From positions 34,758 to 98,757 of the forward strand of contig CAUJNA010001223.1 of assembly GCA_963377175.1 (NCBI GenBank): DNA of 64,000 nucleotides. The letters are read 5' to 3'. Within the stretch, counting starts at the first letter, position 1. Every line of letters starts with the position of its first letter. A program made the translations under genes and the position numbers. This DNA is from Effrenium voratum. Taxonomy: Eukaryota > Sar > Dinophyceae > Suessiales > Symbiodiniaceae. The notes below the pieces were generated by a model. That model did no database searches. It worked only from the letters and a program-made list of their open reading frames with translations, and was not told the DNA's origin. Below, one piece after another: positions 22,466-33,845 of this stretch.

Positions 22466-22851
22466 TATGACAAATCGGGAGAATTTGTGTATTCACTTGC
22501 TTGGTGTTCAGCGACATCTACATGTGTTGTGTTTTACGTGAGCCGATCCTGTCCCTTTGGGTGCGGCAACAGTTGACCAGTCAGCCTGAAGAGATGTGCC
22601 GTGCGTTGAAAAGCCGCTGTTCAGGTAGTTCGCCGTCACTTGACCATTCTGCGCGCACGGGGCTTGGAAGATTTGCGATGACACTTTGGCTTATCCGCCT
22701 CGCAGGCAGCCATCTTGAAGATGCCCTGAGCCTCATTGGATTTGGTGGAAACTGCCAAGTTGCCAAGAGTGCAAAGGGCCAGGCATGGAAGCTCTCGAAA
22801 GCGTGACCTGGAAGCATGATTGCATGCCGGTGGCATGCGGGTTTAAGCAAA

Positions 22852-23270
22852 CGCAGCCTTCGCCGTTGATTGCAAAGTCATAGGGCTCGCATTTGTTGTC
22901 GTTGCCACTGTGGCATTTCCTCAACAAACCATTTCGTGAAGGATACGCAAGAAAGTGGCAAACGACTGGGGCAATAGCCCACCACCGCACCATACACAAG
23001 GCTGACCACGAGCCTGTCAAGGATCAAAACTCGATCCTTGCGGTAGGTGTCCATCAAACTCTATGACTATCCCCCCCCCCCGCAATTAAAATACAAAGGG
23101 GTTCATCACCCGGCACACGCGTCCCAAAGTCTTGCCCTTCGATGGGCCTTGAAGCCGGCAATGTACTCATAAGGTCGTCCATCCTTGCTCTTCAGGCACG
23201 CTTCTTCCTCCTGGCAATTTGCTTCTGGATTCGCACTAATGCGGTGCCAGCCACTGTGTCCTGGAGGCTG
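22852..23270 (-). CDS. type b Cys-rich repeat domain
   Basis: In transcription order: GCNSLQD (about 23270), CLKSKDGRPYEYIAGFKA (about 23202-23143), GQPCVWCGGG (about 23005-22977), CHSGNDNKCEPYDFAINGEG (about 22918-22852). The intervals between the last three are short and break the frame, as small introns would. A C-run (23071-23081) lies in one interval. This is the 3'-most complete domain of the main array before the mobile-element interval. Confidence 0.65.
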
Positions 23271-23629
23271 TTGCAGCCGGTTGCCGCTGACTCCAGGCAT
23301 TGCAGGTTGGAAAAGACTGCATCAGGATCGTCCTTGCAAACGTGACAAATCCTCCAACTTGGAGAATAGAAAAAAGGTTGGCATGCCTTGCAGGATGCGA
23401 CGTCATGGGTTCCGATAGCCTGGCAAGCCAGGGATTTCTTGCACGCACAAATACATGAAGTGAACAGTTTGATGTGCACAGTTTGACTGCCACTGCGTGC
23501 AAGCAAATTAGGCCGTCGCATGAGCAGTGGTGAATGCCTAAGCTTGAGTCATCCTTGAAAGGACGCTACGAACATTGAAGAGTTGTAACAAAGCGTTCAC
23601 ACATTCGTAGCTGCTAAGCACTAGACAAC

Positions 23630-23955
23630 TCCCTGACCATTCATCATCCAGTCGTACGGAGCACACTTGGCATCTGAGTCGCTTGTGCAAAGCCTTGGCT
23701 ACATCCGAGCAAAATCCAAAGTTGCCTCTTGCTTCTTGCCTCTTGCCTCTTGCCTCTTGCCTCTTTCCTCTTGCCTTTCCCCTTCTGTTTGGACCCCAGG
23801 CCAGGGAATCCTTGCTTTGCAATGCCCTCAAAGCACGCTGAGCTCACATTCTGCTCCTCAGACCCGTACCCATCTCCGCACCACACACAGGGCTCGCCAG
23901 CAATCTTGAATCCGCCCTTGCCCTCGGCGGTGGCGCTGCCATCCTTGCTGCCTCA
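23630..23955 (-). CDS. type a Cys-rich repeat domain
   Basis: About 23955-23873 reads GSKDGSATAEGKGGFKIAGE then PCVWCGDGYG; about 23695-23630 reads RLCTSDSDAKCAPYDWMMNG then QGV. CAPYDWxxNGQG is the a-type ending. A CTTGCCT/CTCTTGC microsatellite (about 23728-23775) lies in the intervening intron-like sequence. Confidence 0.65.
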
Positions 23956-24384
23956 GCATGCAAAGCTGGCGACCCTAGTAAAAGGTGACTGCGAGCTCCC
24001 CATTGCATTGCAATATTTCTTCTGGCGGTCCCTGGCTAAGGCAGTTGATCCTGTCGGAGATGGCAAAGCAGCCCTTTGCCTGGCAAATTATAGAGTTGAA
24101 GAACGGGGAATAGCACATGACTTTGCACACATGACTTTGAGGCGTCTCACCTCGGACTTCAGGCACTTCATGTTCTCCTGGCGATGTCCAAGCAATATCC
24201 GTCGAACTCTGAGCGAGAACCCTCAAGTCTAAGGCCTGAATTTGCAACAAAAATGATGTGTGTGTGCATTATAACGTTATTGCTCGACGCTAAGACACTG
24301 CCTCGGATGGGCGCTTGACCGCTGCAAAGCTAGCCTGCCAGGCCAGCAGGCTGCTGGCGCTCTTTGTGCCTCTTGCGGTCGCTC

Positions 24385-24470
24385 CTTGCCTGCACCTTCG
24401 CTGGCAAGCATTCGCAGACCGGGGAGCTGTCAGCGGCAAACTCGTCAGCGCAGCCCATCTCTGACCTCGG
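24385..24470 (-). CDS. E-type Cys module
   Basis: Minus frame CADEFAADSSPVCECLPAKV, followed by a Lys/Arg-rich stretch. It matches E copies at 26.5 kb (CSAEFQEGDSPVCEC) and 29.0 kb (CSAVFEEKSMPICQC). E always lies between F and the a domain. Confidence 0.55.
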
Positions 24471-24775
24471 AGATGCGGCAAGGGATCGCGCGTCGGGCAC
24501 GGCATCGAGGCCCCGACCGGACGTCACAGCTGTGCGCATGGCCCAGCCAAGCTTTCTTGCACGCAAGGTTGCCTGTGCTAAGGGTGCAGGGCCGGCTGAT
24601 GTGAGCTTTGTCGTCGAAATGTCGTCACGTCCATGGCTGCTTCTCAGTCACTCTGGCCTTGCGCTTTGCAGTATCCTTCGCAGGTCTTGTATGTCGGGGC
24701 TGCCTATCGTGTCAGCTGCTCTTCCATGTCTGACGTTCAAGAGGCAACTCTAAGCACGCAGCAGATCGAGCAACC

Positions 24776-24905
24776 TGGACTTTGCAAAATCCGCATGTCT
24801 TGCCTTAGTCAGTGGTCTCGCTCAAGATCGCTCAAAGAATCTTATATTTCGAGGCCAGCGCCCACTTTGTACCAAATAGGATAGGGAATACCGCAATCCA
24901 CCTCA
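24776..24905 (-). CDS. D and F Cys modules
   Basis: About 24905-24853 reads VDCGIPYPIWYKVGAG (D); about 24810-24776 reads GKTCGFCKVQV (F). Both cores are nearly identical to the D/F copies at 27.2, 30.4 and 33.8 kb, which supports them as conserved exons. Confidence 0.65.
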
Positions 24906-24959
24906 AAATGCAAACTCTTTGTCAAAGCGCTGGAGATGTTTGCAGGCGCACAGAAACCT

Positions 24960-25505
24960 CGGCGCCGTAGTTGGCCATGGAGCTGGACATCTCGTGCTCC
25001 ACTGGCTTGCCCCCCTTCAAGCAATATGTCTCACCCACTTGTTGCGTGTCATGCAAACAGCCTCACAGGCAGCTGTGAAGTACTCGGCAGAGGCCACGTT
25101 GAATGCATGACCTCTCGGGTCAATTAGCAAGGCATCCACAAGACAGCAAGACAAATCATTGCGCCTTGTCCAACAACTGCAAACGCGTGAGGCTCGCAAA
25201 GATTTCCATGCTCGCTGCAAGGCCTCCGCGTGGCGCTACATGGCCCCTAAGGCCCTAGCTCCCAAAGAGACAAGCAACGTGTCCAGCGTGTCCCGCTCAG
25301 CGCCCGGCACCCCTCCACACCACACGCATGGCTGGCCCTCGACCTGGGGGAAGCTGCGAGCTGGAATTCGACTATTCAAGCTCCAAACATCGGAGAGCAT
25401 TGCCAGATATTGCCAGGCAATTCGCTGTCCGGCCTTGAGGCCTGCAATTTGTGTGTAAGGGCGGCCGTCAATGCTGGAAAGGCATTGGGTCTTGTCCTGA
25501 CATCG
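24960..25505 (-). CDS. type b Cys-rich repeat domain plus K module
   Basis: In transcription order: CLSSIDGRPYTQIAGLKA (about 25503-25433), VEGQPCVWCGGVPG (about 25345-25310), PCSEHGNLCEPHAFAVVGQG (about 25228-25163), a segment CLVDALLIDPRGHAF (about 25150-25090), and GKPVEHEMSSSMANYG (about 25017-24960). The final piece matches K copies at 31.5 and 27.4 kb. GCSVIKD at about 25590 is probably the domain's N-terminal Cys segment. Confidence 0.65.
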
Positions 25506-25869
25506 ACACAATCAGCGCAAGGCAGAAAGACGCGGAGCAAGGAAGTGACGTGCAGCTCATTAACATATTGGCAGGTCCTTGATTACACTGCATCCCTGTG
25601 TCGTTCGTGTCAAACAGTCAACGTTGCCGAACTCCCTCGCAGGTGCCTGCACGTCAGTGTGGTGCCTCTGAGACATGGCTGGGCGGCTGGCCTTGCACTG
25701 CGCGGCGGTTGCCGAGCTCCATGGAACCTGCAACGGTAAGTCCAATAAATAACAGGCAAAAGCTTAGCATCGCAGCAAAAGACAGGCAGGCTTGCCCGCG
25801 TGGTGAATGCCTCAGCTCTCATTGCTTTGCCCATCATCAATATCTTCCAACTGAGTGGCATGCCATGTT

Positions 25870-26100
25870 CATTCCACGCGCCAGCCAGTCATAAGCCGCA
25901 CATTTGGCTGTGCTGTGGTCTGTGCAGGGCCTCGCAGAGCAGCAAGCTGGTTGCAAGACTAGTGAGACGTAATTAGTCATGAGCGCATCCAGTCAATGCA
26001 AAGACAGTAAGCTGCCAACCCTCCGCCACACCACACGCAAGGCTCGCCCTTGACATTCAGGCCCTTCTCATCAGCTTCCGAGCTCCCCAGGCCATCAACA
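25870..26100 (-). CDS. type a Cys-rich repeat domain
   Basis: About 26100-26020 reads GSSEADEKGLNVKGEPCVWC then GGG; about 25933-25870 reads RPCTDHSTAKCAAYDWLARG. Both a-type features (GLNVKGEP and YDWL) are present. The interval between them breaks the frame and looks intronic. Confidence 0.65.
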
Positions 26101-26514
26101 TTGCCTCAGACATTTGCTCACACAATTTGCCGCATCAGAAAAATCAGGAAAATCCTTAGCTTGATCATGGGTGAAATCGACTCTGAGCAAGCCAGCTCAA
26201 GCAGCTGAGCTTGTCCGTGAGCGCACCGCACCCAGACGCCTTGGACTGATTCAGCCAGGCAAGAAACGAAAACCAAACTCAGCGAAAAGGCTCACCGGCT
26301 GCTTCTTAGGGATCGCACAGCAGTGTACAGGCATTTCAGGTCATCCTACAAAAAAAAAATGATGGAAATCCGGAACGTGCACGGAAATGGATGCAAAGGC
26401 CACTTTTCTGTGTGCGTTTTGGGGGAAAGAAGCGGCGTGCGCACCTCCCTCGGGCGGTCCACACCAAAGGGAGCTGACACCTGCCGGGTGCCAATCTGAG
26501 GCGTGGCAGGAAAA

Positions 26515-26600
26515 TAAGTCGCACCTTGATGGTCAGCGGGCTGTTGCACTCGCAGACCGGGGAATCTCCTTCCTGAAACTCCGCAGAGCAAGTCATCGCG
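26515..26600 (-). CDS. E-type Cys module
   Basis: Minus frame MTCSAEFQEGDSPVCECNSP followed by a Lys/Arg stretch. Same core and same position (between F and a) as the E copies at 24.4 and 29.0 kb. Confidence 0.55.
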
Positions 26601-26884
26601 GTCCTAGGGGAGCACCACTTGAGCTGTGGCTGGGAAAATTTATCTAAGATTCACGCCCCACATCGCAGCTGTGCAAATGGCCGGACCAGGCACTTTTGCA
26701 GGTAAGACCGCCTCAAGCTTGGCCACTGGAAACAGACATCTCCCCCAATGATCAAAAATGATTTCTGCAATGCGATAAGTTGCTGTTCGCCGCAACAACT
26801 GCTGAACCTTCCTACCTTGTCCCTTGCAGTAGGCATCGCAGGTCTTGAATGACGAAGCGGCCTGGCAGGCAAACTCCCTCAGTG

Positions 26885-27075
26885 TCTCACACATACAGAG
26901 ACACGGGCACAGACGCAGACAGGAAAACGGACAGAGACAGAGACACAGAGACAGATTGACAGGCACAGACAAACACAGACAGGCAGCGACTGAACAGAGA
27001 TAGACAAACTTACAGTACGGACACGCAGATTGACAAACTGACAAAACAGGCAGACAGTCGAGGCAGGACAAACTC
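26885..27075. repeat. CAGACA/ACAGAGAC low-complexity tract
   Basis: Irregular ACAGACAG-type repetition for about 190 bp in an intron-like interval between E and F modules. Confidence 0.7.
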
Positions 27076-27127
27076 CCACCCAACACAGCCCACGCAATGC
27101 AGCAACTCTGATCCAAGCCTGTGGGGC

Positions 27128-27262
27128 CACCTGAACCTTGCAAAAGCCGCAGGCTTTGCCTCAGTAAATCAGATGCAGGCGGGCACAGCCCTTGGCCACA
27201 ACCAAGGTGGCAACTGACTTTGTCCCAGCTTGGAAATGGCATTCCGCAATCCACCTTGGTAA
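27128..27262 (-). CDS. D and F Cys modules
   Basis: About 27262-27215 reads KVDCGMPFPSWDKVS (D) and about 27165-27128 reads GKACGFCKVQVAP (F). The spacing between the two cores, just under 100 bp, is similar to that of the other D/F pairs. Confidence 0.65.
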
Positions 27263-27334
27263 GATCAGACAATATCAAGACCAAGAAAAAAACAGCGGAC
27301 CAGCGCACCACATCTATTGATTGCGCGCGATTGC

Positions 27335-28065
27335 GTCAAGCATGACCAGTGTGCCAAAGTCGCGCACAGGAAGCGAGAGTCCAGCATCTGCAAGGGCACT
27401 TGGAACAGCGTGGTTGACAGGCTTTCCAGCCTGGCAAAATCACAAAGAAGGTCACATGCTTTGGCTGCGTGCAAGAAAAATCCCGTCCTCGCAAGCGGCA
27501 GTGAAGTAGGAATTGGCGGCATGGTTCAGCTCGTAGGCACGTCCTGGCGAGAAGCATCAGAAAAATGGCACGACACGTGGTCGTGGCACCTGCTCCATGG
27601 AGAGCATACTCGTAGGGTTCGCAGAGGTTGCCATTGTTAGAATTGCACGGCCTAAGCGGCACTTCAACTTGAAAGTAGGACAAGGCACTTCAACTTGTTG
27701 TGACAACTGTGCGACACTTTGTGACCAACGCTCGGGGCAAGCATGAGGCTGGTGCCCTCCACCGCACCACACACAAGGCTGGCCTTCCACCTATCAGGGC
27801 TGTGGGCGATATAAGGGGCTTGTTTAGGGTTAGCTGTTTTGTTTTTCAGGGAGCGTGGGAGGGTTGGCTTAGGGTGGGATAGGGTTGGAGATGCTTCAGG
27901 GTTAGTTTGTGTTGACTCAGCGGGGTGGGTTTGGGGTTTTCTTGATGCCTCGACCGTGCCTTCAACCCAGCGATCTGCGTGTACGGGCGACCATCGAGGC
28001 TTGCAAGGCAAGTGTCTCGGTCCTGACAGTGGCCAAATTTACACTGGCCTCATGGGACACGGCCC
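27335..28065 (-). CDS. type b Cys-rich repeat domain plus K module
   Basis: In transcription order: GCNSIKD-like start (about 28065), CLASLDGRPYTQIAGLKA (about 28017-27957), GQPCVWCGGG (about 27790-27757), RPCNSNNGNLCEPYEYALHG (about 27653-27582), CQAGKPVNHAVPSALADAG (about 27440-27335). The interval at 27.80-27.96 kb contains GGGTTAGGGT-like words resembling the telomere-like block at 29.6 kb. Confidence 0.65.
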
Positions 28066-28339
28066 GTCCTTGATAGAGTTGCATCCATCTTGCACTCGAG
28101 TCAGGCAGCCCACATTGCCAAAAGTGCGGGAGGGTGCCTAGCAAAAGGTACGCGGGGACATGGCATTGCGGGCACCTGTCAAAACTTAGGCCTTGCAATT
28201 GGCAACGTCCATGGATGCCACTGCCTGGCTCAAAGGCAGGCAACAACCAGACAAACCACCATCTGCCAGCCTCTCTGGATCCAAAAGCCTAACATGGATC
28301 GGTGAACTGCGCAAATGCACTCCAGTCTCTGAGATTCTG

Positions 28340-28690
28340 ACCAAGCCCTGCCCGTTGGACAAATAGTCGTAGGCGGTGCAAAGAGCTCCAGAGTCATCGT
28401 CGGTGCAGGGCCTCTCACAACAAAACCATCAATATCAAATGCAGCATCGTCCAAACAGCAATGCAGTGCGAGCTGAGACTAAGTCGAAGACCTTCCACCG
28501 CACCACACGCAAGCCTCACCTTGAATCTTCAAGCCACGGTAGTCCACTTTGGAGCCACCATCTTTGGAGCCTTGGCTAAGCATGAAGTGACTTTCAGTCT
28601 GAGTTCATGCATGTTTCATCTGCACATCTAGGATGCACGCTCAGGCATGTCAGCTTGTCCTTGATGGCTCCGCAGCCACCTTCCTCAGAG
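28340..28690 (-). CDS. type a Cys-rich repeat domain
   Basis: In transcription order: EEGGCGAIKDKLTCLSVHPR (about 28690-28630), a GSKDGG..DYRGLKIQGE stretch then ACVWCGG (about 28572-28490), RPCTDDDSGALCTAYDYLSN then GQG (about 28412-28340). It shows most clearly that the GCGAIKDKLTCLS segment forms the start of the a domain. Confidence 0.65.
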
Positions 28691-29029
28691 AACCACATCA
28701 TCTTCAGCGCAGGGAGTCGTGCATTGAGGAGCAGGCATAAACGTTCAAGCACTGGACTGCATCCTGTGCTTAGGCGTTGAGGCTGGTAGGTGCCAGAGGG
28801 GACCCCACTGGCGGGTCTGCTTTTGGTTTCATGAAACCTAGGTGAAAAGGGCAAGCTCGAAAAGACTGTCAGGCATGCGGTTTATTTCATGACTGCAGTT
28901 TCCATCGCCCAGTCGTGACTCCTCACTCGGACGCGGCAAAGTCATGGCAAAATCCAGATTGACCTGAGACTCCTGCGCTTCAGCGCGAAGCGGTTGCTGA
29001 AACGCAAACTGATTCCCCGTCCTTGACAG

Positions 29030-29100
29030 ATGGCGCCTGGCACTGGCAGATGGGCATGCTCTTTTCCTCAAACACTGCAGAGCAGCTCATCTCCGACCTG
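29030..29100 (-). CDS. E-type Cys module
   Basis: Minus frame SEMSCSAVFEEKSMPICQCQ followed by APSVKDGE, matching the other E copies in Cys spacing and in the S-E-M-x-C start shared with the 24.4-kb copy. Confidence 0.6.
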
Positions 29101-29149
29101 GCATCTGAAAGAGATGGGCCAAAGCGGCCAAAGAGGCCAAGGCACATCA

Positions 29150-29405
29150 GTCTATATATATATATATGTCATATATTGTTAAGAGTATACATGCCTTTGG
29201 GTACATGCTTTGCCTAGCAGTACAAATGGGCTACATCCGCTGCCCATACATCCCAAGGCCTTGAGCCTTCTACAATTGCCAGAGAGGAAAACAGTTTGCT
29301 ACAGCCGCGCTGATACACCACACAGGTCCTCCACACTAGGTTCACAGGTCATATCAAGTTTAACACATATGACCATATATATATATATATATATATATAT
29401 ATGGT
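29150..29405. repeat. two (TA)n tracts
   Basis: TA runs at about 29153-29166 and 29376-29402 bracket non-coding sequence; the second is followed by a C-run at 29425-29438. Confidence 0.85.
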
Positions 29406-29587
29406 CCCGTGTTCCGTGTTGCTACCCCCCCCCCCCCTCCCCCCATATGGTATGGTCCCCCAAGCCCCCCCCCGGGCCCGAGACCCCGAGCCCCCGGATC
29501 CTGGCACCTACGGTCCCACCCCCACCCCGTCCCCCTGAACTCGCACCCAGAAACCCCGGCACCCCCACCCCCAGGACAAGCCAACCC

Positions 29588-29975
29588 GCAACTAACCATA
29601 AACCAACCCTAAACTATCCCTAAACCAACCCTAAATACACCCTAAACCAAACCCTAAATTGTAGACCTCTAAACCTAAACCAACCCTAAATCAACATAAA
29701 CCAACCCTAAACTAACCCTAAACCAACCCTAAACTAACCCCAAATACACCCTAAACCAATCCCTAAACAATAAACCCTAAACCTAAACCAACCCTAAACC
29801 AACCCAAATACACCCTAAACCAAACCCTAAACCGTACACCTCTAAACCTAAACCAACCCTAAACAATCCCTAAATCAACATAAATCAACCTAAATCAACC
29901 CTGAATCAACCCTGAACCAACCCTAAATACACCCTAAATATACCCTAAACCAATTCTAAACCGACCCTAAACCAC
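29588..29975. repeat. degenerate interstitial telomere-like repeats
   Basis: About 390 bp made of CCCTAAAC, AACCCTAAACC and variants. The complement TTTAGGG is the telomere repeat of plants and dinoflagellates. The units are irregular, with many CCAACCCTAAA variants, so this is an old or expanded internal copy, not a chromosome end. G/C-runs and a TA tract flank it on both sides (29425-29470, 30007-30060, 30074-30093). Confidence 0.75.
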
Positions 29976-30345
29976 CACAACCCAACCACAGGACCACAAC
30001 CACAGGGGGGGGGGGGAACTTGGCTGACCCATGACCATTGGGGGGGGAGGGGGGGGGGGCTGGCAACGCTGTACCATATATATATATATATATATTTGTA
30101 TGTTGGGTCTCGAAACTTGGAGCCGCACCCAAGGTCACAGCTGTTGAAGTAGCCCTTGAAGGCTTTCTCGCAAGCAAGCCCACCTGAACAGCATTTCACA
30201 GACATTCCAATTCGAATCTCTCGGCAAAGCATCAAGGCCTTGCGATTGGCAGAACTGTTCGCATGTGCGGTAAGATTCGGCTGCCTCGATGTACGCAAGC
30301 GCTCAGCACAAGTAGCGAATCTGACCAAAGCGAGCCTTCTCTGCC

Positions 30346-30535
30346 ACCTGAGCCTGGCAGAAGCCGCACTTCTTGCCTCAAAATACAAGATTGGATGGGC
30401 CCATTGACCTTCAGATGGGCCCATTGACCTTCATTCAGTTGTGTCGCGTACGCCCGGCATGATTGGTCCAATGGATCTGGGCTGCAGGCCAACGCCCTTC
30501 CAAACCGGGTTCGGAATGCCGCAGTCCACCTTTGC
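30346..30535 (-). CDS. D and F Cys modules
   Basis: About 30535-30480 reads KVDCGIPNPVWKGVGLQP (D); about 30380-30346 reads GKKCGFCQAQV (F). A 19-bp direct duplication (GATGGGCCCATTGACCTTC) lies between them at 30394-30433. Confidence 0.65.
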
Positions 30536-30539
30536 TGAT

Positions 30540-31495
30540 ACGCAAGATCTCAAGCATTGCTTGCCTGCTCCAAGTCTGGTTGCGTCTGTCTTTGTACACC
30601 CAATGCTCAGCTGGATCCGCAGTTCGTTGGAAAACACTGCCGTTGGACCCTGCTTGGGCTGATGAAGATCCGTGTTCCCAAGCTGGAGCCCGCTGTACGT
30701 TTACGTTCTTTCGGCTTTAAATGCCACATTACCTCCAATAAAGTTTATTGTTGATTTTAGATTCGAAACCAGTGTTTTCCCACAAAAGCGGCGCATCAGG
30801 CGCAAGGCGCAAGCTCTGGAAGTTTTCGGGTTGGTTTCCACTCGGAAACCTCGCAAACGCTGTCCGTTTTGGAGATGCATGGCAGTTGCGCAGAAAAACG
30901 GAAGGGAGGATCTGCTGAAGGCCGCAGGTGGCACACAATGGCAGCTAGGCGAGCTCACAAAAATCGTCCAGTCAATTTACGCCCCTAAGCCAAGCATTCC
31001 ACTGGGACACGTTGAAAAGGGCCGCGTCTTGAGGGCGAGTGGCTGACATGCAGCTACCACGTGCTTCCAAAACTGAGCTCGCCCTCGTGTACTGCATGTG
31101 TTTTGGTGTGCAGGCGCCGGCTTGTCAGCTTCTGACTGTGGTGTACGAGCAGCGGCTCCAGCTGGATTTCTATGTGCCTCCACTTTGAGGGCTTGCGGGC
31201 CATTCCACCCGACACCCTCAAACGTAAGAAACTGAAAAAAAGCTTCAAAGAGATCTCAAAGTTGGCAAAGCACGGTAGCTGAGCAAATTTCATGGATTCG
31301 ACTTGCTGTGCAGGGGGACAATTGTTGAAACGACGCGCAAAAACATGCACATCTGTGGAAAGTGTGTGTGTGTGTGTGTGTGCGTTTTAAACAAAGACAA
31401 ATGCAGACTATATAGTCCGTCTGGCGTTGCTGTGATGTGCGGCAATGGAAGTACGGATGTGTTTGACAAGCTGAGGTCGCAACTGCCTCCTCAAT
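30540..31495. other. intron-like stretch with a (GT)n tract
   Basis: A (GT)n run at about 31362-31383. A plus-strand open frame at 30672-31046 has no recognised motif and no sister copy in other supermodules, so it is not called. Confidence 0.4.
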
Positions 31496-31499
31496 GCCT

Positions 31500-32180
31500 T
31501 TTCTTGCCATAGAGCTCGAGACAGAATGCTCCACAGGCTTGCCCGCCTTGCACAAAACTGGACAAGTTACCCTCATGCCTTACACTCCCAACCTCGCAGG
31601 CTGCCGCGAAATACAGGTCGGTTGCGTGACTGATTTCGTAGGCATGCCCTGGAGAAGCCCGCGGATGGAAAGCAAATCGCCTCTACACGAGGACCAACAA
31701 GCGCACGCCTTCTCCATTGAGCGCAAATTCGTAGGGCTCGCAAAGATTGGCATTGTTGCTGTGGCATGGCCTAACCATGGCCAAGTGCCCAGCTTCTGCA
31801 TGGTACCCGGCAGGCAAAACAACTTCAGCACACCCGTGCCATCACTAAAAAATATAGGAATGCGTTTGTTGCAGGGTTTGTCGTGAGAGTACCGCAATAC
31901 TTGAGCTTCCGGCACTCCTCCACACCACACGCATGGCTGACCTTCCACCTCAGGGTGCGCTCGCTCGTGCAAAGTCACTCGCGCGTGGTGCGCTTCTGAA
32001 ACATCCCTTTCGCTTCATGAGCTCCAGCCTTCAGGCCAGCAACATGGGTGTAGGGGCGTCCATCCAGGCTCGAGAGGCAGGTTGCTTTGTCCTCCACTCA
32101 TCCAGCAAGGCACTGCTCAATTGCAAACAAGGAATGCCAATGCACTGCTCCTTGATGGAATTGCAGCCGTTTGTTTGCTT
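31500..32180 (-). CDS. type b Cys-rich repeat domain plus K module
   Basis: In transcription order: GCNSIKEQC (about 32175), CLSSLDGRPYTHVAGLKA (about 32083-32020), VEGQPCVWCGGVPEA (about 31950-31915), CHSNNANLCEPYEFALNGEG (about 31772-31705), CKAGKPVEHSVSSSMARKG (about 31560-31500). This is the cleanest b copy and was used to define the consensus. Confidence 0.7.
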
Positions 32181-32505
32181 TGTCAAGCAGTCGACGTTGC
32201 CGAACACGCGCTCCGCTGCCTGGGGACAGTCAAAATGCCTTCCACAAGTAAGCGTGTCATGATTGTTTACTGAATGCGAAACAAATCAGTTTCATGAACA
32301 AACCAGCCTTGCATGAGGCCACATCCAAGGCCGAAGAGACCTTGGTGCAGTGAAATGTGCCACGCTTTCCATACATTCCAGGTTCTTTTTGCACATGGCC
32401 GAGGGCAGTGCCACATGACGGGTGGCAAATGCCTCAGTGTCGGCCATCAGCAAAGACGAGACTGAAGAGCTGCGAGCAAGCTGCGAAGTCTGAGTGGCCC
32501 GCAAG

Positions 32506-32900
32506 ACCTTGCCCGTTCACGAGGAAGTCACGCGGTGCGCACATCGCGTAGGGGTCATGGGAGGTGCATGCCCTCAGGAAAGCCACAGGTGCCTTTGAGG
32601 CCAAGGCTCTTCTTTCTCAAGTCAAAGATGGCACAGCTCTCATTCCTAATCGATGGTGCACATACTGAGGAACTGGCACTCCACCACACCAAACGCAGGG
32701 CTCGCCGCTGATTTTCAAACCATGGAACTCCGTGGTGTTGCTGCCGTCTTTGCTACCTCTGACGGATCTGCTGAATCCACTCAGCTTCTTGAAGTAAACT
32801 GTTGCTTGCAAATTCTGTAGCAGTCTCATACCTGAGACTCCCACTGAGGCACATCAGCTTGTCGGTGATGGCTCCGCATCCCTTCACCTTTGCACCGCTG
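32506..32900 (-). CDS. type a Cys-rich repeat domain
   Basis: In transcription order: GCGAITDKLMCLSGSL (about 32885-32835), GSKDGSNTTEFHGLKISGEP then CVWCGGVPV (about 32765-32675), RACTSHDPYAMCAPRDFLVN then GQG (about 32575-32506). CAPRDFLxNGQG is a variant of the a-type ending. Confidence 0.7.
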
Positions 32901-33244
32901 CCCAAAGCATGGGTCCGTCTGCTGTCTATTGAAGCTCAAATGTTCAAGTTGTAAAGGTCGAATGACAATGTGCTGCCACTAAACCCTCATCCAATTCTCG
33001 GCGCCCGGCAGCGCTGTTCAGGCACTGCAGGTCTGCCTCGAAGCGTCACCAGATGAGCTCAAACGCCGAGATTGAGCCGAGGCGGAGGCTGCTGCGGGGG
33101 CCTCCACCGTGGATGCAAAGTTGGCATTGCCAGCCTGCCAAAAAAGCTGGACCAAAAGACAGTCAACGCCTTGGGAGTATCAAAAGGACCGTGCCTATTT
33201 GACTGGGATTATCCCTTACCCTTCATCTTCCTGAAATTAAATGT

Positions 33245-33340
33245 TTGTTTGCCCCAATCTGCAAGTCCGATTTGCGAACGGCCTTAAAATTCATCGATGG
33301 CTCGCATTCGCACACAGCGTGCTCATAGGCCTCGGCATTT
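33245..33340 (-). CDS. E-type Cys module (variant)
   Basis: Minus frame EAYEHAVCECEPSMNFKAVR with the VCEC core and a Lys/Arg-rich tail, in the E position between F (33.7 kb) and a (32.9 kb). More diverged than the other E copies. Confidence 0.45.
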
Positions 33341-33486
33341 GACGCGCTGTCTTCCTGTTGCTAAAAGCTGACTGCTAGGAACCCGGCCCCATACTGGTAG
33401 TCGCAGGATTTCGCTGCAGACTCCACGCAAGACTCGAGGCTTGTCATTGCCGCAGACTTGCACTTGAGGCCGCCTGCTGTCCGTTG

Positions 33487-33668
33487 CACTGCAAATGGCT
33501 TATCTGCTTATCTGCTTATCTGCTTATCTGCTTATCTGGACTGGGCACGGCCTTGACCGGTGCAGTATTCAGCGCAAGTCCCGAAGCTTGCCTCATGTCA
33601 AGGTCAACACTTGGAACCGAAGCATTGAAGCCAATTGAAGCCAATTGAAGCCAATTGAAGCCAATTAT
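33487..33668. repeat. two short tandem repeats
   Basis: At 33497-33538 a 10-bp unit (CTTATCTG CT phase) is repeated about five times; at 33626-33666 a 10-bp unit (GAAGCCAATT) is repeated four times. Both are in intron-like sequence. Confidence 0.85.
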
Positions 33669-33699
33669 GACCCTTTCTAGTCCCTGATGCCTTGATGCT

Positions 33700-33845
33700 C
33701 GGAACCTGGACCTTGCAAAAGCCGCAGGTCTTGCCTCGCAGGCACATGGTCCAGGCAAAAAACCAGCTGAGGCCACGGTGTGCTGAGGGCGCCGCCCACC
33801 CTTTTCCAGATGGGGTTTGGATGGCCGCAGTCAACCTGCGTCACA
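33700..33845 (-). CDS. D and F Cys modules
   Basis: About 33845-33795 reads QVDCGHPNPIWKRVGGA (D); about 33745-33700 reads RGKTCGFCKVQVPSIKASG (F). This pair opens the supermodule that ends with the K module at 31.5 kb. Confidence 0.65.

Noticed and set aside
29588..29975. A true chromosome end
   Set aside because: The repeats are irregular and coding modules continue on both sides on the same strand.
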